Source of the DNA: Desmodus rotundus
Lineage: Eukaryota > Chordata > Mammalia > Chiroptera > Phyllostomidae
Assembly: GCF_022682495.2 (NCBI RefSeq)
Contig: NC_071391.1
Span: 126,957,896 to 127,021,895, forward strand
Reading direction: 5' to 3'
DNA: 64,000 nucleotides
The notes below the pieces were generated by a model. The model saw nothing but the letters and a program-made list of their open reading frames with translations, had not been told where the DNA came from and made no database searches. Position numbers and translations under genes: made by a program. How positions within the stretch are numbered: position 1 is the stretch's first letter; each line of letters starts with the position of its first letter. Positions 21,665-32,770 of this stretch are shown here, one piece after another.

Positions 21665-22490
21665 GGTGGGGGACTTCTGTGGGAAACATACACATGATCT
21701 ACGTTCAAATAGTACTATTATTTTAGGCGTGGGTTTCATACAAAGCCATGGTAGAAAATGCATCACAGTCTTTATACTAATGCCCAACTTTCAGACACCC
21801 CGTTCACAATCAACACTATTTTTTAAATAAAGTTTTAAAAATAAACCCAGCAGCATCCAGAATCTCTTCTCTTTTTGATGACAATGACTTATTTCTTATT
21901 TTTTGAAACGTTGTGCTGACCGGGAACCTCTCTGGGGAACTCAGTACGCATGACCCCATTTATCTGACTGCAGGTGGTCAATCATATCCAAAGCACAGGC
22001 AGAATCATAGCTCTAGTGAGGACACAGGTGCCAAAGGTGGCAGCGGAAGTTGGAACTTGCTGTGGAGCTGCCAGAGTTGTCATTGGTCATCTGAGGCATC
22101 CAGTACCGAGGATATTTATAGCAGGAACCGTAAAGCCATGAATCAGCTGGGTAAGAGGTGGCTCTGCACACACTCCTTAGACACATTTTAAAAAGTGTGC
22201 AATTCAGCATATATTAAGCATACATCAGTAAGCTGGATGCTAGGGCATCTGTCCCATCACTAGGAAATGCCTGTGTCAAGCATGGGTGATTTAATGTATT
22301 TATTACACTCTGCATTGCTGAATTATATAATATTAGGATTATCCAGGGCAGAACACTTACAATGCTGCTGCCAGATTAGAAATTGGTAGAGACAAATATT
22401 TTAGTGCAGAATATACCACCAACATACTAAGCAAGTCACCATTTTTCGGTCTAAAATCAAGACTCACATTGGTGACTCAACCAATGTCAA
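21665..22490. other. No named repeat; one unexplained minus-strand frame
   Basis: Mostly unique-looking. The minus-strand frame at 22013-22210 (65 codons, containing SCYKYPRYWMPQMTNDNSGS) has protein-like residue variety, but I cannot place it in a family, it begins and ends without splice signals I trust, and a plus-strand frame overlaps it. It could be a short scrap of a processed pseudogene or chance. Confidence 0.3.
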
Positions 22491-22501
22491 GAATTGTTAG
22501 C

Positions 22502-22853
22502 CGAAATAGAAATAGATTCATAGAGAACAGACTGACAGCTGTCAGAGGGGAGGGGGTTGTTGGGTTGGGTGAAGAAGGTGAAGGGATTAAGCAAAACAAA
22601 CAAACAGCCCAAAACAAAAGAACTGATAAACACAGACAACAGAATGGTGAGTACCAGAGGGAAAGAGGGGTGGGGGAAGTTGAAGGAGGTGAAGGGGCGA
22701 TGAGTGATAATGGAAGGATACTTGACTTAGGGTGGTAAATACACAATAAAATATACAAATGCTATATAGAACTGTGCACCTGAAACCTACATAATTTTAC
22801 TAACCAATGTCACGTCAATAAATTCAATAAAAATTTTTAAAAAGAAGAAAAAA
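22502..22853 (+). mobile_element. L1 LINE 3' end, short 3' UTR form, with TSD
   Basis: A 5'-truncated bat L1 tail. It shows CTGACAGCTGTCAG (a perfect 14-base palindrome near 22530), GAATGGTGAGTACCAGAGGG, CACCTGAAACCTACAT, TAACCAATGTCACGTC, then AATAAA-type and A-rich tail. Flanks AATTGTTAGC (22492-22501) and AATCGTTAGC (22854-22863) differ at one base and are the likely target-site duplication. It lacks the 460-base segment of the copy at 603-1650. Open frames 22469-22738 and 22477-22758 are by-products. Confidence 0.88.
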
Positions 22854-22964
22854 AATCGTTAGCATACTGAATGTGAAATTGCCTAAGAAAGTTTAAAATG
22901 TGAGACACATATAAGGTATTGTTTTGATATTTCTAAGAGTTGTAGGTATCTCCTTTTAAAAAAT

Positions 22965-23050
22965 ATTTGTTTATTGAGATATAACACATATTCCATAAAG
23001 AGCACTTACCAGTAGTTGAACATGAGCTCATTAATTTTTAAAATTTTACT
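22965..23050 (-). mobile_element. Old L1M 3' UTR fragment, reverse orientation
   Basis: TTGTTTATTGAGATATAACA followed by CATATTCCATAAAGAGCACT matches the common 'tttattgagatataattcacataccataaa' piece of old L1 elements. Confidence 0.55.
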
Positions 23051-23222
23051 TAAAATTATAAATTCTTTAAAATGTGCCTTATGTGCTTGAACAGGTGTTG
23101 TTGCACCTGGAGCAGGAACTGGCACCATGCACACATCACTCAAATTGGGAGTGTGTGTGTGTTTTAATGTACTCACACGTGTGAGCATATGAATGTGAGA
23201 AGGCAAGAATTAAGGACTCATA

Positions 23223-23252
<30 letters not shown>
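23223..23252. repeat. (TG)9(AG)6 compound microsatellite
   Basis: An uninterrupted TG tract passes directly into an AG tract. Another short TG run lies at about 23151-23161. Confidence 0.95.
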
Positions 23253-23253
<1 letters not shown>

Positions 23254-23389
23254 TAAGGCTCTTCTGGCTGTAGGAACATAACCCTAATAAAGAAGATACA
23301 GGATAAGTTTACAAATATCCAGACCTCACCTGTAAAGGAAAGGTCCCAGGCTCTGGGGATCAGATTCCTCACCATTATGGGCTGCATGG

Positions 23390-25445
23390 CCTCTTGGTGA
23401 CATTTTTGCCTCCCCCTATATAACTGCTCTATCTTATTCTTGTCACTAGGGCCTCTATTTTTTACTCATATTGTCTTCTTTCTCATAAATATGTGGCCTG
23501 CACATGGCTTCAGCATGCCTGGGCTCCACCTCTATATTTAGGCATCTTTGCAGTTTTGGCTCCTACCAATGATGAGGCAATCTTTTCCATGTTTCTTAGT
23601 TCAAATTTCAGAGACAGAAAATGAGTTGTACAGGCTGCTGACAGCCTGCTGTTTGGTTGTCTTTGGTTCAGCAGTTCACGTAAAGTATGGTCAGGGAGGG
23701 GGTGGGGAAGGCACTCATGAGATGAAACCCAGGCTCCTATGTCTTTCCCTTGAGCAGAGGCTGTGGGTTGGGCAGTGTTGCCTAGAATGCCTAGGAACTG
23801 ACAGCTTTAGCTAGTGAAATGGAGACTGGAGAACTGGGCAGGTTGGTGGTTCCCGTGGATACTGGGACTCTGACAAGGAAAGGGAAGGATGGAAAAAGAG
23901 AGAGCACACTTGTGAAGGGGATTAAATTTCTCCCGCTGCCCATTCGTAGAAACAGGACTAGTTTAATGACGAAAGCTGTGAACTGAGAAAAGCAGATAAA
24001 CAGATCAGTGTGGGGTTATGGCTCAGGATTCACCAGAAGGTGCTAGCTTTAGCCGAGAAAAGTCCACGTTGTGAGAGATGAGTTAGCACTGGCAGACACC
24101 GCTTCTAAAAGAAAGGTCAGGACTCATAAGGCCACAGGCTTCTCTGCCTGTTCCAGGCTGCTGTATCCCAGGAATTCCCATGCATCTTTGCAGCATAATC
24201 CTCAGTGTTGCAACGTGTGTAATGTTGTTATTCTCCACTAATTGCCTTAGTATACTTTTGTGGGATTGAAGCTTGTCCAGTATTTTAGATGTACCCAGGG
24301 GAAAAAGGAAAAGAGAGTAAGCTGGAGAGAGGGCAGTCTCCCTGGCATCATTCTAAGACCCTGAATGCCTGGAAGAATTCACAGAGTTAACATGGGGGAG
24401 GTGCTCTCTGGTTGTTTTTCTAAGGAAGTAATTTAGGTTTGACGTTGAGAATATGCATAAAATCAGAGGGAGCTAACCAGAGGCTATAACGAGCAAGGGA
24501 TACCTTGAATGTTCAGCCTCAGACAGAGAGATGTACCTCATGAGCCTTTGGTCCCTGAAATCCCATTTGTGTCTGGAAGAGGGAGCCCCTCCTGTCCCAT
24601 TATAGAGCTCTGGGGACCAGGGGGTTGTACTGAGCAAGGCAATAATACCAGCTCACGAATACTCCAGCTTCTTATTTGTAGCCATGGGGCTCAGGGGCCT
24701 GCTTCTATCTCAGCTTCCCTTAAACCTGTCCATGTTGTTTCTCAGAAGAAATGCAGATTAACACCTCGGTTTCCAAATCTGTCTATGTGAGAAGCAGCTC
24801 TGGATATCGCACGACCTCCGTGGCAGCATGTGTCAGGAGGATCGCCCACCTCGAAGTCCTTCAGTAGCCCAGAGCCCTGGAAGATTCTCTTTCCAGGAGC
24901 ATCAAGTATGTGAGAAGGCAGGGATGAAAGGAGTGGTTCATAACACATTACCTATTGCCAGAGGCATTTACTGCCTGTATATGTGAGTGCTTTTAAATAG
25001 ATAAAGCCATGTGGGGGTGCTGTGGTTACGAGAGATAAATGTTCTTTTACTGAGTCTGTTTGTTAAAGTCCACAGTGGGGCCGAGTGCTCACAAGCAATT
25101 AGACAACCATGTAAATGATAGCTCTGGCAAGCTGCTAGACATGCATGGCAAGAGTTAGCCCGTCGTTTTGGAGCCACTGGCCAAGCCTCTGTTTTCTCTG
25201 GAAACCCCCCCGGGAGGTCAGTGGGAAAGCCTTCTCAGGCTAGCTCTTTGGCTGGCCCTGGCTGGACCTTAGCTAAGGGAGAATAACCTTGCTCAGACCC
25301 TGGGCTTGGAGGATGGAAGCAGAAGCTCCTGGATGGTTTCAGGGTCTGAGGCTGGGGGGCAATGCAAATCAATTCCTGAGGGGAACTTTGAAGGCTTCTG
25401 AAGCATAGAAATGGCAGAAATAGGACCTCATGAGATATTCTCCTT
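23390..25445. other. No recognised gene or repeat
   Basis: Moderate-GC DNA. Frames at 23548-23814, 24509-24790 (plus), 24742-24948 and 24968-25177 (minus) lack known motifs. A stretch at 24990-25170 is unique-looking without obvious decay, but I cannot assign any function. Confidence 0.35.
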
Positions 25446-25456
25446 CCTTTATATCA

Positions 25457-25669
25457 CAGGTACCAAACACAAGGCCCGCGGGCCGAATCTGGCCTTCCGC
25501 CTTGTTTTATCTGGCCCGCACCTTGTTTCTACCTGGCAGCAGTGCCGAGGTCTCGCTTTACTGTTAAGGAGTAGTTACATTTATACAGTCCTAAAATTTA
25601 TATATTCAGCCCTTCGAAGGCAGCTGCGAGGCTGATGTGGCCCCCGGTGAAAATGAGTTTGACACCCTG
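25457..25669. mobile_element. Small hAT-like non-autonomous DNA transposon
   Basis: The left end reads CAGGTACCAAACACAAGGCC then CGCGGGCCGAATCTGGCC; the right end, complemented, reads CAGGGTGTCAAACTCATTTT then CACCGGGGGCCACATCAGCC. The shared CAGG...CAAACNCA tip and GGCC-rich subterminal parts are those of small hAT elements ('CAGGGGTGTCAAACTCA...'). Length about 213 bases, with no coding capacity. The 8-base flanks (TTATATCA and AAGTTTAC) do not match well, so the target duplication is decayed or my ends are off by a few bases. Confidence 0.7.
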
Positions 25670-26049
25670 AAGTTTACACTCAAGTCCCATTTGGCTCCTG
25701 TGAGGCATGCAGAAGATGTAAGAAGTCTTAGGTAACTGATAGCTTGATGCCTGGTGGGTTTGACAGGCATTCACCTTAGGGTAGGTCAGGGATCCCAAAG
25801 CAGGTGCTGTGGGGTGGATGCTTCAAGTTTGAGAATAAATCAGGGGAGGAGTGGCCAGGACTAAGGGGATTGTCAGAGTCTGGGAAAAGCTAAGGAATCA
25901 GAGCCTTTCCTAGAGCTAACCCAGGCTAGGCTTGTGCCAAGGGAATGATGACAAGTTATCTCTGAGTATAGTGTACACGGACCACCCAGTTATCAATAGT
26001 GATGAGTGCCATGAAGCACATGGATCAAACTGGGTGACAGAGGGTTGCA

Positions 26050-26490
26050 AAGTGTGGTGGACTGCCTCGGTGGCATTTAAGTTGGAGGCAGGAGGAGAAG
26101 GAAATAATCATGGAAGAAGGGTTCTAGGCAGAAGGAAGGGAGCGTGAAAGTTCTGAGAGCAGAGAGGGCAGGCTGGGTTTCTGGGCTGAAAGGATGTCAG
26201 AGCACTGCACTGTGAAGCAGGAGGAGGACAGTGGCATGAAGCAAGTTCGAGAAGGTGGCCGGAGGCTGATCATTCAGGTCTGGTGACCCTGGAGCTGAGT
26301 TTGGATTTCTGTCCCCAGTGCAATGGGAAGCCATCAAAGGGGTTTGGACAAAGGGGTGAAACCATCTGAAAAGATCATTATTAAAATTATTTTGAAAGAT
26401 TATTGTGGCTATTCTGGGGAGCCCAAATTGAGGGGCAGGGAAGGTTGGAATAGCAGGTCAGGGGCAAGATTCTGTAACCTACAGAGGGAA
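26050..26490 (-). mobile_element. L2 LINE fragment, reverse orientation
   Basis: CAATGGGAAGCCATCAAAGG, GGTTTGGACAAAGGGGTGAA and AGATTATTGTGGCTATTCTG match the reversed L2 body ('aatggggagccattgaagggttttaagcagggg'). Decayed, non-coding. Confidence 0.75.
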
Positions 26491-26589
26491 GCTCAGCATA
26501 TTTGATTCCTTTCCCTTCTGGTTCTTTTGCCCTGAGCATCCTTTCTGACCTGGGGTTGACGTGGGCTGAGGTGTTCTAAGCCTTGTAGG

Positions 26590-27015
26590 AGTTTTGTTCC
26601 ATGCAATACATACTTATTAAACATCTACATGTACTCATCCTTGAGCAAGGCGCATAGGGGATTCAAGAGACAAAGACCTGATCTATGCCCCCAAAGAGTT
26701 TTAAAATTACTGAAAGAGGAAAGATACTTGCTTATTAATCAAAGAGACAGCTCTCCTCTACCATCTATGTGCTAGACTTAGGGGAAGACAAAGATATGGT
26801 CTTTGCCCTAGAGGTGGTCATGTTCCGGGGAGACAGAAGTTTGAAGAAAGCTTGTACTATGTTACATAATTGGGATACATGTTGTGTTAAGGAAGGAAGG
26901 AAGGTGTGTATCATGAAAGCTTCTCAGAGAAAGTGAAATTTGTGTTAGGTCTTGCTTGACCAAGACAAGGGACGGGCTGGGGTGAAGGTGAGAAAGGGCA
27001 TTCTGGGCTTAGGAC
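26590..27015 (-). mobile_element. L2 LINE 3' regions, reverse orientation (probably two pieces)
   Basis: CTTATTAAACATCTACATGT opens a reversed L2 terminus. A second similar start, CTACCATCTATGTGCTAGAC, appears at about 26758 and runs to AGAAAGGGCATTCTGGGCTT. The repeated start suggests two L2 tails in line. An AAGGAAGGAAGGAAGG tract lies at 26890-26905. Confidence 0.6.
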
Positions 27016-27019
27016 TAGT

Positions 27020-28560
27020 CCTATTCGAAAGTAGGCTGCTAGATGCTATACTCAATATAAGTCAACAGTGTGAGGTGGCTAAGAAAGGGAGTGCCATTGA
27101 GGTTGCATTAATGAAAGCATAGTTCCTAGAATAAAGGAGGAGATGATTGTGTGATGCTGATCTGACTACAGAATTGTTATATATACATGAAGGTAACTCT
27201 CTTGAAGAGGGGTAGACATATAGAATTGGATAGATGTGTCAGTCTGGGACCTCTGAGAAGCAGATGGCAACATGGGATTCAACATTGAATGATTTTGTTA
27301 AGGGAAATGCCTTGAGAGAATACTAGTGAGAAAGTCAGGGAAGGCTGGGAGAGCCATCAGACAGTACTATGTCTTAACTCAGTTGTAGAACAGAGGGGCA
27401 AAAAGTTGGGTGAAAACATTCTTGACTGTCCTGCAGGTCTAGGAAGGGCTGGCAAGGCCTTCAGGGAGTCCTCCAGTCAAAGGTAGCTATCCAAGCGTCC
27501 CGTGTTTTCCAGGGTTTAATATCCCTGATGCACTCAGTATATGGTATGGCAATTTTCACGTGAATAACATAATTGGATTGGTTTGGCTCCAATATGTCTA
27601 AACTATGGGAAGAAGATTTGTGACCAATATAAGTAAGAACTTTCTGATGGACTGAGCTTTGCAAAGATGGGATAGGATTGCCTTGGTGCATTTCCAGTGC
27701 TGCTCAGATTTAGTTGGAGAAGCTGTTAGTGGAGGCAGAGTCAAGTATGGGAAGGGTGTTTGTGATTTTCAGGTGACCATTAAGGTCCTTCCCATATTCG
27801 AGATTCTGTGATTCAGAGAATTCCTTTCTGCCCTACAATACCTGGCAAGTGGCCACCTGGGTGATCCTCTGTGCCCCTTCAGCCTCAGGTTGCACACTGG
27901 CTTTCAGTTTCTTATTGGCCAGGGATGGGAAAAGGAGGGCCTACTTCTTGGAAGGACCGATTTCAATGCCCAACCCTGATATACTACAAATGCTGGGAGT
28001 CCCAGGCTGATCAGAGGAGCTATTTCCATTAGCACTGTTCTGATTGGCCTCCCCAAAGAAGGGAGCCAGACATGAATAAGCATGATGCAATGTAATTGCA
28101 GCAAAGGCCTCCCAAATACTCTATGCTTCCTGGACAAGACCTCCCTGGAGGCTTGATAAGTATCTGAGAGGAAACAGACTGATAATTAGCAAAGAAGTTA
28201 GATTACATGTACTGCTGACAATATCCATATTCAATAGAATTGGATACTAGTTGTTTAAATCTAACAGCAGAACTCACCATCAAAAAGACGTTCCACATCT
28301 TACAGTTGTTCTCCCAGGTATATCTTGTGATTTCTTGCTCCTCCATTTCTTTGCTGCAATTCGCTTTCCCCCAAAGCCCTCCCAGACTAGGCTTCTCAGC
28401 TTCCAGCTCTCCCTGCACTGCAACACTCAGTCTTTCCTGGTTAGATTCATAGCATTGCTACATTTGAACTCTTGAAGGAAACAACTAGAAAGTTTTCACA
28501 CTGGGTTCCTCGGTGCAGCAGGGTTTAGCTTAGGCACGAGTTATTGGCGGCCTGCAGTGG
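27020..28560. other. No recognised gene or repeat
   Basis: Unique-looking sequence with scattered short frames. Frames 28240-28452 and 28251-28475 (plus) overlap each other and 28203-28418 (minus), typical of chance. Confidence 0.35.
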
Positions 28561-28589
28561 GGGAGACTGAAGGACAGGCTGTTGACCTC

Positions 28590-28985
28590 TTTGTAGTAGG
28601 CTGGGTTTCCCAGGAGGCCAACCAGAGGCAAGAGTTTAAAGTGGAGGATGTTTATTACAGAGCACCATTGGGATCAATACCTGTGTGAGGGTATGAAAAC
28701 CAGGAGTGGGCAGAGGGAGAAGTTGGGCTGTGACACAGCCCAGCAAGAGTGCCAGTCGGCTGCACAGGATTCTGGAGGTAGAATGACCCTTCATAGTTGT
28801 CCTGAGTTGGTCATCACTGAATGTGGGCTGCCGAGGGGAGAGAGTATGATCTTGGTTGAAGGGGCTTTCTACAGCTGAGGCAGTCCCTGAGGGGCTGTCT
28901 GTGGTCCTCAGTCTCAGGAGCCGTGATAACAAGTCTTTCCTTAAAGGGGGATCTGCGTAGCACGTGGCAGTGCCCACCATAGTCT
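28590..28985. repeat. Probable interspersed repeat, family not assigned
   Basis: TAGTAGGCTGGGTTTCCCAG, GGAGGATGTTTATTACAGAG and GGGCAGAGGGAGAAGTTGGG recall a dispersed mammalian sequence ('agatatttattggggag...gggagaagccgggctg'). I cannot name it. Frames 28636-28980 and 28648-28878 lie on opposite strands of the same bases and are not genes. Confidence 0.35.
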
Positions 28986-29047
28986 CCCTCCCTGCTTTCC
29001 TACCCAGCTTGACCCAGAGAAGCAGCTCCTCTTTGATCTGTTTTGTA

Positions 29048-29593
29048 TTGGCTTGGCCAAAAAGTTTGTTTGTTGTTTTCCATAAGATGGCTCTAATAGC
29101 ACTTAGTTGTCTTTAACTTCATTTGAACCAATTTTGTTAGATTGTATTGTGACAGCTGTCATATCAGCAAAAAAACACTTATCAAAATGTGAATTTTTGT
29201 GTAGCCAATTTAATATTGAAGATGGGAGAAAATAAGCAACATTTTTGGCATATTATGCTTTATTATTCAAGAAAGGTAAAAATGCAACTGAAATGCAAAA
29301 AAAAAAAAAAAAGATTTGAGCTGTGTATGGAGAAAGTGCTGTGACTGATCGAATCTTTTTGAGAAGTTTTGTGTTGGAGATTTTTCTCTGGATGACGCTC
29401 CAGGGTCAGGTAGACCAGTTGAAGTTGAGAGCAATCAAACTGAGACATTAATTGAGAACAATCAATGCTCTCCCATGGGGGGAGATAGCTGACATACTCA
29501 AAATATCCAAATCAATAAAGTTACTGATGAGAATGAAAAAAATGTGTCTTTTATTTTACGAAAAAAACTAAACAGACTTTTTGGCCAACCCAA
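29048..29593 (+). mobile_element. Deleted mariner transposon of the Mar1_BT type, TIRs and TA site intact
   Basis: The left end TTGGCTTGGCCAAAAAGTTT and the complemented right end TTGGGTTGGCCAAAAAGTCT form good terminal inverted repeats, and TA lies directly outside both (29046-29047, 29594-29595). The interior matches my memory of the Mar1 family first known from ruminants: ATAAGATGGCTCTAATAGCA, GTTGTCTTTAACTTCATTTG and ATTGTATTGTGACAGCTGTC. At 546 bases it is under half of a full mariner; the coding remnant stops after the second DNA-binding helix region and jumps to the 3' UTR. Such a copy could once have moved in trans. Its low decay compared with neighbouring L2 and MIR points to a younger insertion. 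Confidence 0.88.
29222..29515 (+). pseudogene. Mariner transposase N-terminal remnant
   Basis: From the ATG at 29222 the frame begins MGENKQHFWHIMLYY, the first helix-turn-helix region of mariner transposase (specific TIR binding). A run of 16 A at 29297-29312 and small indels break the frame. Later text corresponds to the AVTDR and DAPGSGRPVEV-like segments and to IADILKIS of the second helix-turn-helix. The DDE/D catalytic domain is absent by internal deletion, so no transposase can be produced. Confidence 0.8.
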
Positions 29594-29805
29594 TAGTTAG
29601 GGGGTTGACACAAGAATCCCCCGACTTCAGATTTGGAGTAGATCTCAGTGTTTCCTTCCATTGCTTTAAGTCTCTGTTTCTCGCACCCTGTGACCGAGTC
29701 CACACGGGGAGTGGATCTTTGGCACAGTAGTTAGAGGTTGGGACGTTGTGGCTGGGACAAGTGTGAGATACAATTTTGCATTTGTTTATTCATTGTTATT
29801 TGTTT

Positions 29806-29925
29806 TTAAAATTGTTGTTGAATTTATTGAGGTGACATTGGTTAATAAAATTATGTAGGTTTCAGGTGCACAGTTCTATCATACATTATCTGCGTATCGT
29901 ATTGTGTGTTCACCACCCACTGCTC
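29806..29925 (-). mobile_element. Bat L1 3' end, reverse orientation
   Basis: TTTATTGAGGTGACATTGGT, TAATAAAATTATGTAGGTTT and CAGGTGCACAGTTCTATCAT are the complement of the L1 tail seen at 1577-1640 and 22770-22830. It is truncated at about 29925, shortly after GTGTTCACCACCCACTG. Confidence 0.8.
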
Positions 29926-30266
29926 GCTTTTAAAGGGTATTTTTTGCTAAGAATAATCCAGGTCACTAAGGATTTTGTTCACACAAAGTTCTTTGTGTTT
30001 TTGTTTTGTGGGTTGCTTATTGGCTTAATTAGTGTAATTAAGCATAATCACAAAATTAGTGCAGACCTGTGTAGTCATGTAGTAACAGTATGTAGGTAAG
30101 TAACTACATCTTGTAATTAGAGACTTAAAAATGCAGCGCCACTTCAGAGTCTTCACTCTGCTTTGTCCGAAAGTTGGCCCAAATCTACACACAGATCATT
30201 TGGGGCTTTCACTTCACCCCGCAGTTGAATGGGTGCTTTTTATTCCTGAAAATGATTAACAACACT

Positions 30267-30285
30267 CCCCCCCCCCCCCCCCCCC
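30267..30285. repeat. Poly-C run, 19 C
   Basis: An uninterrupted run of 19 C. Such runs are prone to length error and can form G-quadruplex structures on the other strand. Confidence 0.95.
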
Positions 30286-30891
30286 GCCGTTAGCTAATAA
30301 TAACTGTGTATTTTATTTTGAAACCAAACATCTTTTTTTTGGCAGGGGGCGACAACTGAAATAAATTTTCTTCATACCTTTTGTTTTCAAATGGCAGGTT
30401 TTGACTCAGGAAACAATTACGGGGGTTGAAATCATGAAGGGGAAAGAATTGCCGGTTTTACTTCAGGTCACATGAAATGAAGGCGACAGGCTTGAAGACA
30501 GTGGCTGGATTCTGGAGACAGAAACCCAGCATGCACTGCGTGGGTAACCCTGCGGTTATCCCGTCAGGTATTTTTCAGGTATTTTTCATTCATTATATTT
30601 GCAACCAAATATTTGGATTTATAATACTTTTATCCTTTGGCAAATTCATTATAGATATTCCAAGGTGAGGGAAGTATTTCAGATTTGTGAGATCCCCAGT
30701 TTTGACAGATAGCTTTGCAAGAATACCGTTCTAGAGAGCACCCAGAAAGGTTCAAAGGGAGTCTTTTGCTCCTTTTCTGTTCTAAAGGACGGCATGTCTC
30801 GTTGCTGTATGAATAGGCTAAGACCTGGGTATAGCGGCCATATAAGTAGTGACTTACATTTGAGATGCATTGAAGCCAAATGATATGACTT

Positions 30892-31013
30892 TTGGGGATG
30901 AGGAACACACAATAAAATATACAGATGATGTGTTATAGAATCATATACTTGAAGGCTATATAATTTTATTACCCAATGTCACCCCAATGAATTCCATTAA
31001 AAAATAATAAAAA
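30892..31013 (+). mobile_element. Bat L1 3' end, strongly truncated, with 15-base TSD
   Basis: ACACACAATAAAATATACAG, ATGATGTGTTATAGAATCAT, TATATAATTTTATTACCCAA and TGTCACCCCAATGAATTCC end in an A-rich tail. The flanks CAAATGATATGACTT (30877-30891) and CAAATGATATGGCTT (31014-31028) differ at one base and are the target-site duplication, so the inserted copy is only about 122 bases. Confidence 0.9.
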
Positions 31014-31424
31014 CAAATGATATGGCTTCAAATGCTCCCTGTCCTTAGACTTGAGGGCAGACCCCAGGAGTTAGCTGGAATGTCCCGGGTTTGGAGTCAG
31101 CCTTCTTAATTTTGGTGCCACTTCTGTCGCTGACCAGCACTGTGTGTTTTCTGATTCCTCACCCAGGATTTGTACCCCCCAAATCCCAGGGGTATTAAAA
31201 GACCAAAAATGTTCTTTTTATTTTATATAGTGCAGGGCAAAATGGACAACGGGTATGGAAAAGGGCAAAGAAAATGACAAAGCAGATCTTTGTGTTAGGT
31301 TTTATTTTCTACCATTTTTGGGGGATTTGGGAGATCTTTTTGTTTTCATTTTCTTTTTCTGAGTCATTACTCACTTCTCTTACTAATACAGGTATAGCTT
31401 TTTGAAGCTGGCAGGGGGTCCTTG

Positions 31425-31522
31425 ATAAAACACCCTCATCTTGCAGCTGACACTGAGGCGCAGAGAGGTCGGGTGGTTTGTTTAAGTTTCGAAGTCTGCT
31501 AGTAACAGAGTTATTTTTACAG
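31425..31522 (-). repeat. MIR SINE fragment, reverse orientation
   Basis: CACCCTCATCTTGCAGCTGA, CACTGAGGCGCAGAGAGGTC and TTCGAAGTCTGCTAGTAACA follow the complement of MIR. Confidence 0.65.
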
Positions 31523-31524
31523 TG

Positions 31525-32765
31525 CTATTCTTTTGACTTCCAGTGAAGCGCCCTTTCCAGTCACACCGGTGTCGTCCTTGAGGACTGGATGGAGTTGGGG
31601 ACTCCATCTCTGTCATCGATGTATCTCTAGGAGGATCGCAGACCTTCCTCACACTGACATTTCCCCTAGAGGGGATCTAGACGTTGAAGCTTCTCAGCAG
31701 CTCCTTTCCCTGAAAGACAGGGGAGGTAAGCATTGCATCGGGTGACCTAAGACAACGCTTTCTTGGGTGAATTAGGAAAACTGGGGAGGAAGATGAAAAG
31801 CACAGTGTGAACTGGCTCTGCCTTGTGTGGTTGGTAGGCACGGTAGTTTGGGGACTTGAAATGGTCGGGGAGACCTTGGGTGTCAAGGGTTGTTTTTTTA
31901 TCTTATAAAAGAAGGTGGCTTTGTGCCTTTGGTGTAAGCACACTGGGAGGTAGATCCAGAACTATGGTCTATTAGTTCTCTGGTTATGTTCTGATAGCAT
32001 AAGTTGGAATATGCTTTTCTGTGTCTCCAGTTTTCAGTGGTTATCACTTGCTACCTTGTAACGAAGGTGGTTGGGTTTGTAGATCTGCTTCAGGAACTTC
32101 TTTTTACAACTGGAGGAAAAAGTGTTTTTCCATCAGGATTTGATAAAGCTGATAAAAGGACTCATTTTGGGTGGCTGAATCCAGACTGTGGAATGTATAT
32201 ATAATTTGCAGAGGAGTTAACTTAAGTGTAATTTATGGGATGAACTACAATCATGATGTAGCGTATTTTTTTTTTACCTTATCTCTCCTTACTAAGAAAT
32301 GGAAAAAATTCTAAACATTTCTAGTTTTCATTCAGCTTCTCTTCTTTCAACACTTTGGCTTTTAATTTCTTGTCGACATTCACTGCAGTTCACATCCCAT
32401 GAAGTTTGCATGCCTTAGAATTTTTTTATTGAATACTATAAGGAGACTCTTCCGCGTCTTCACCTGCAGTTATTGAAGTTCAGACTGCATTGCTAAGTGA
32501 ACTACATCCCTGAAACTCTACAGCTAACTTAATTCCCAAAACTTCTAATTCACCCTTAAAGGTATTGCCCAGATAAGAACAATGGCCAGGAAGTTTAGTT
32601 ACTGCCTATGGAAGAACATCAGAGTATATTCTTTGCCTGGTTTAGACACAAAGAATATATTTTAGAAATAGTGACATCACATATTTTGTCTGCCCTGGGT
32701 TAACAGCATTTTCTTTTCCATTTAATTATTTTAAGCCCACTATATTGTTAAGTCAGAAGCAGAGA
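31525..32765. other. No recognised gene or repeat
   Basis: AT content rises from about 32200. Frames at 31533-31745, 31677-31943 and 32004-32204 carry no recognisable motif. Confidence 0.35.
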
Positions 32766-32770
32766 ACTTT

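Noticed and set aside
29263..29448. Minus-strand frame over the 29-kb mariner
   Set aside because: It is the antisense of the transposase remnant, with the F run caused by the poly-A tract.
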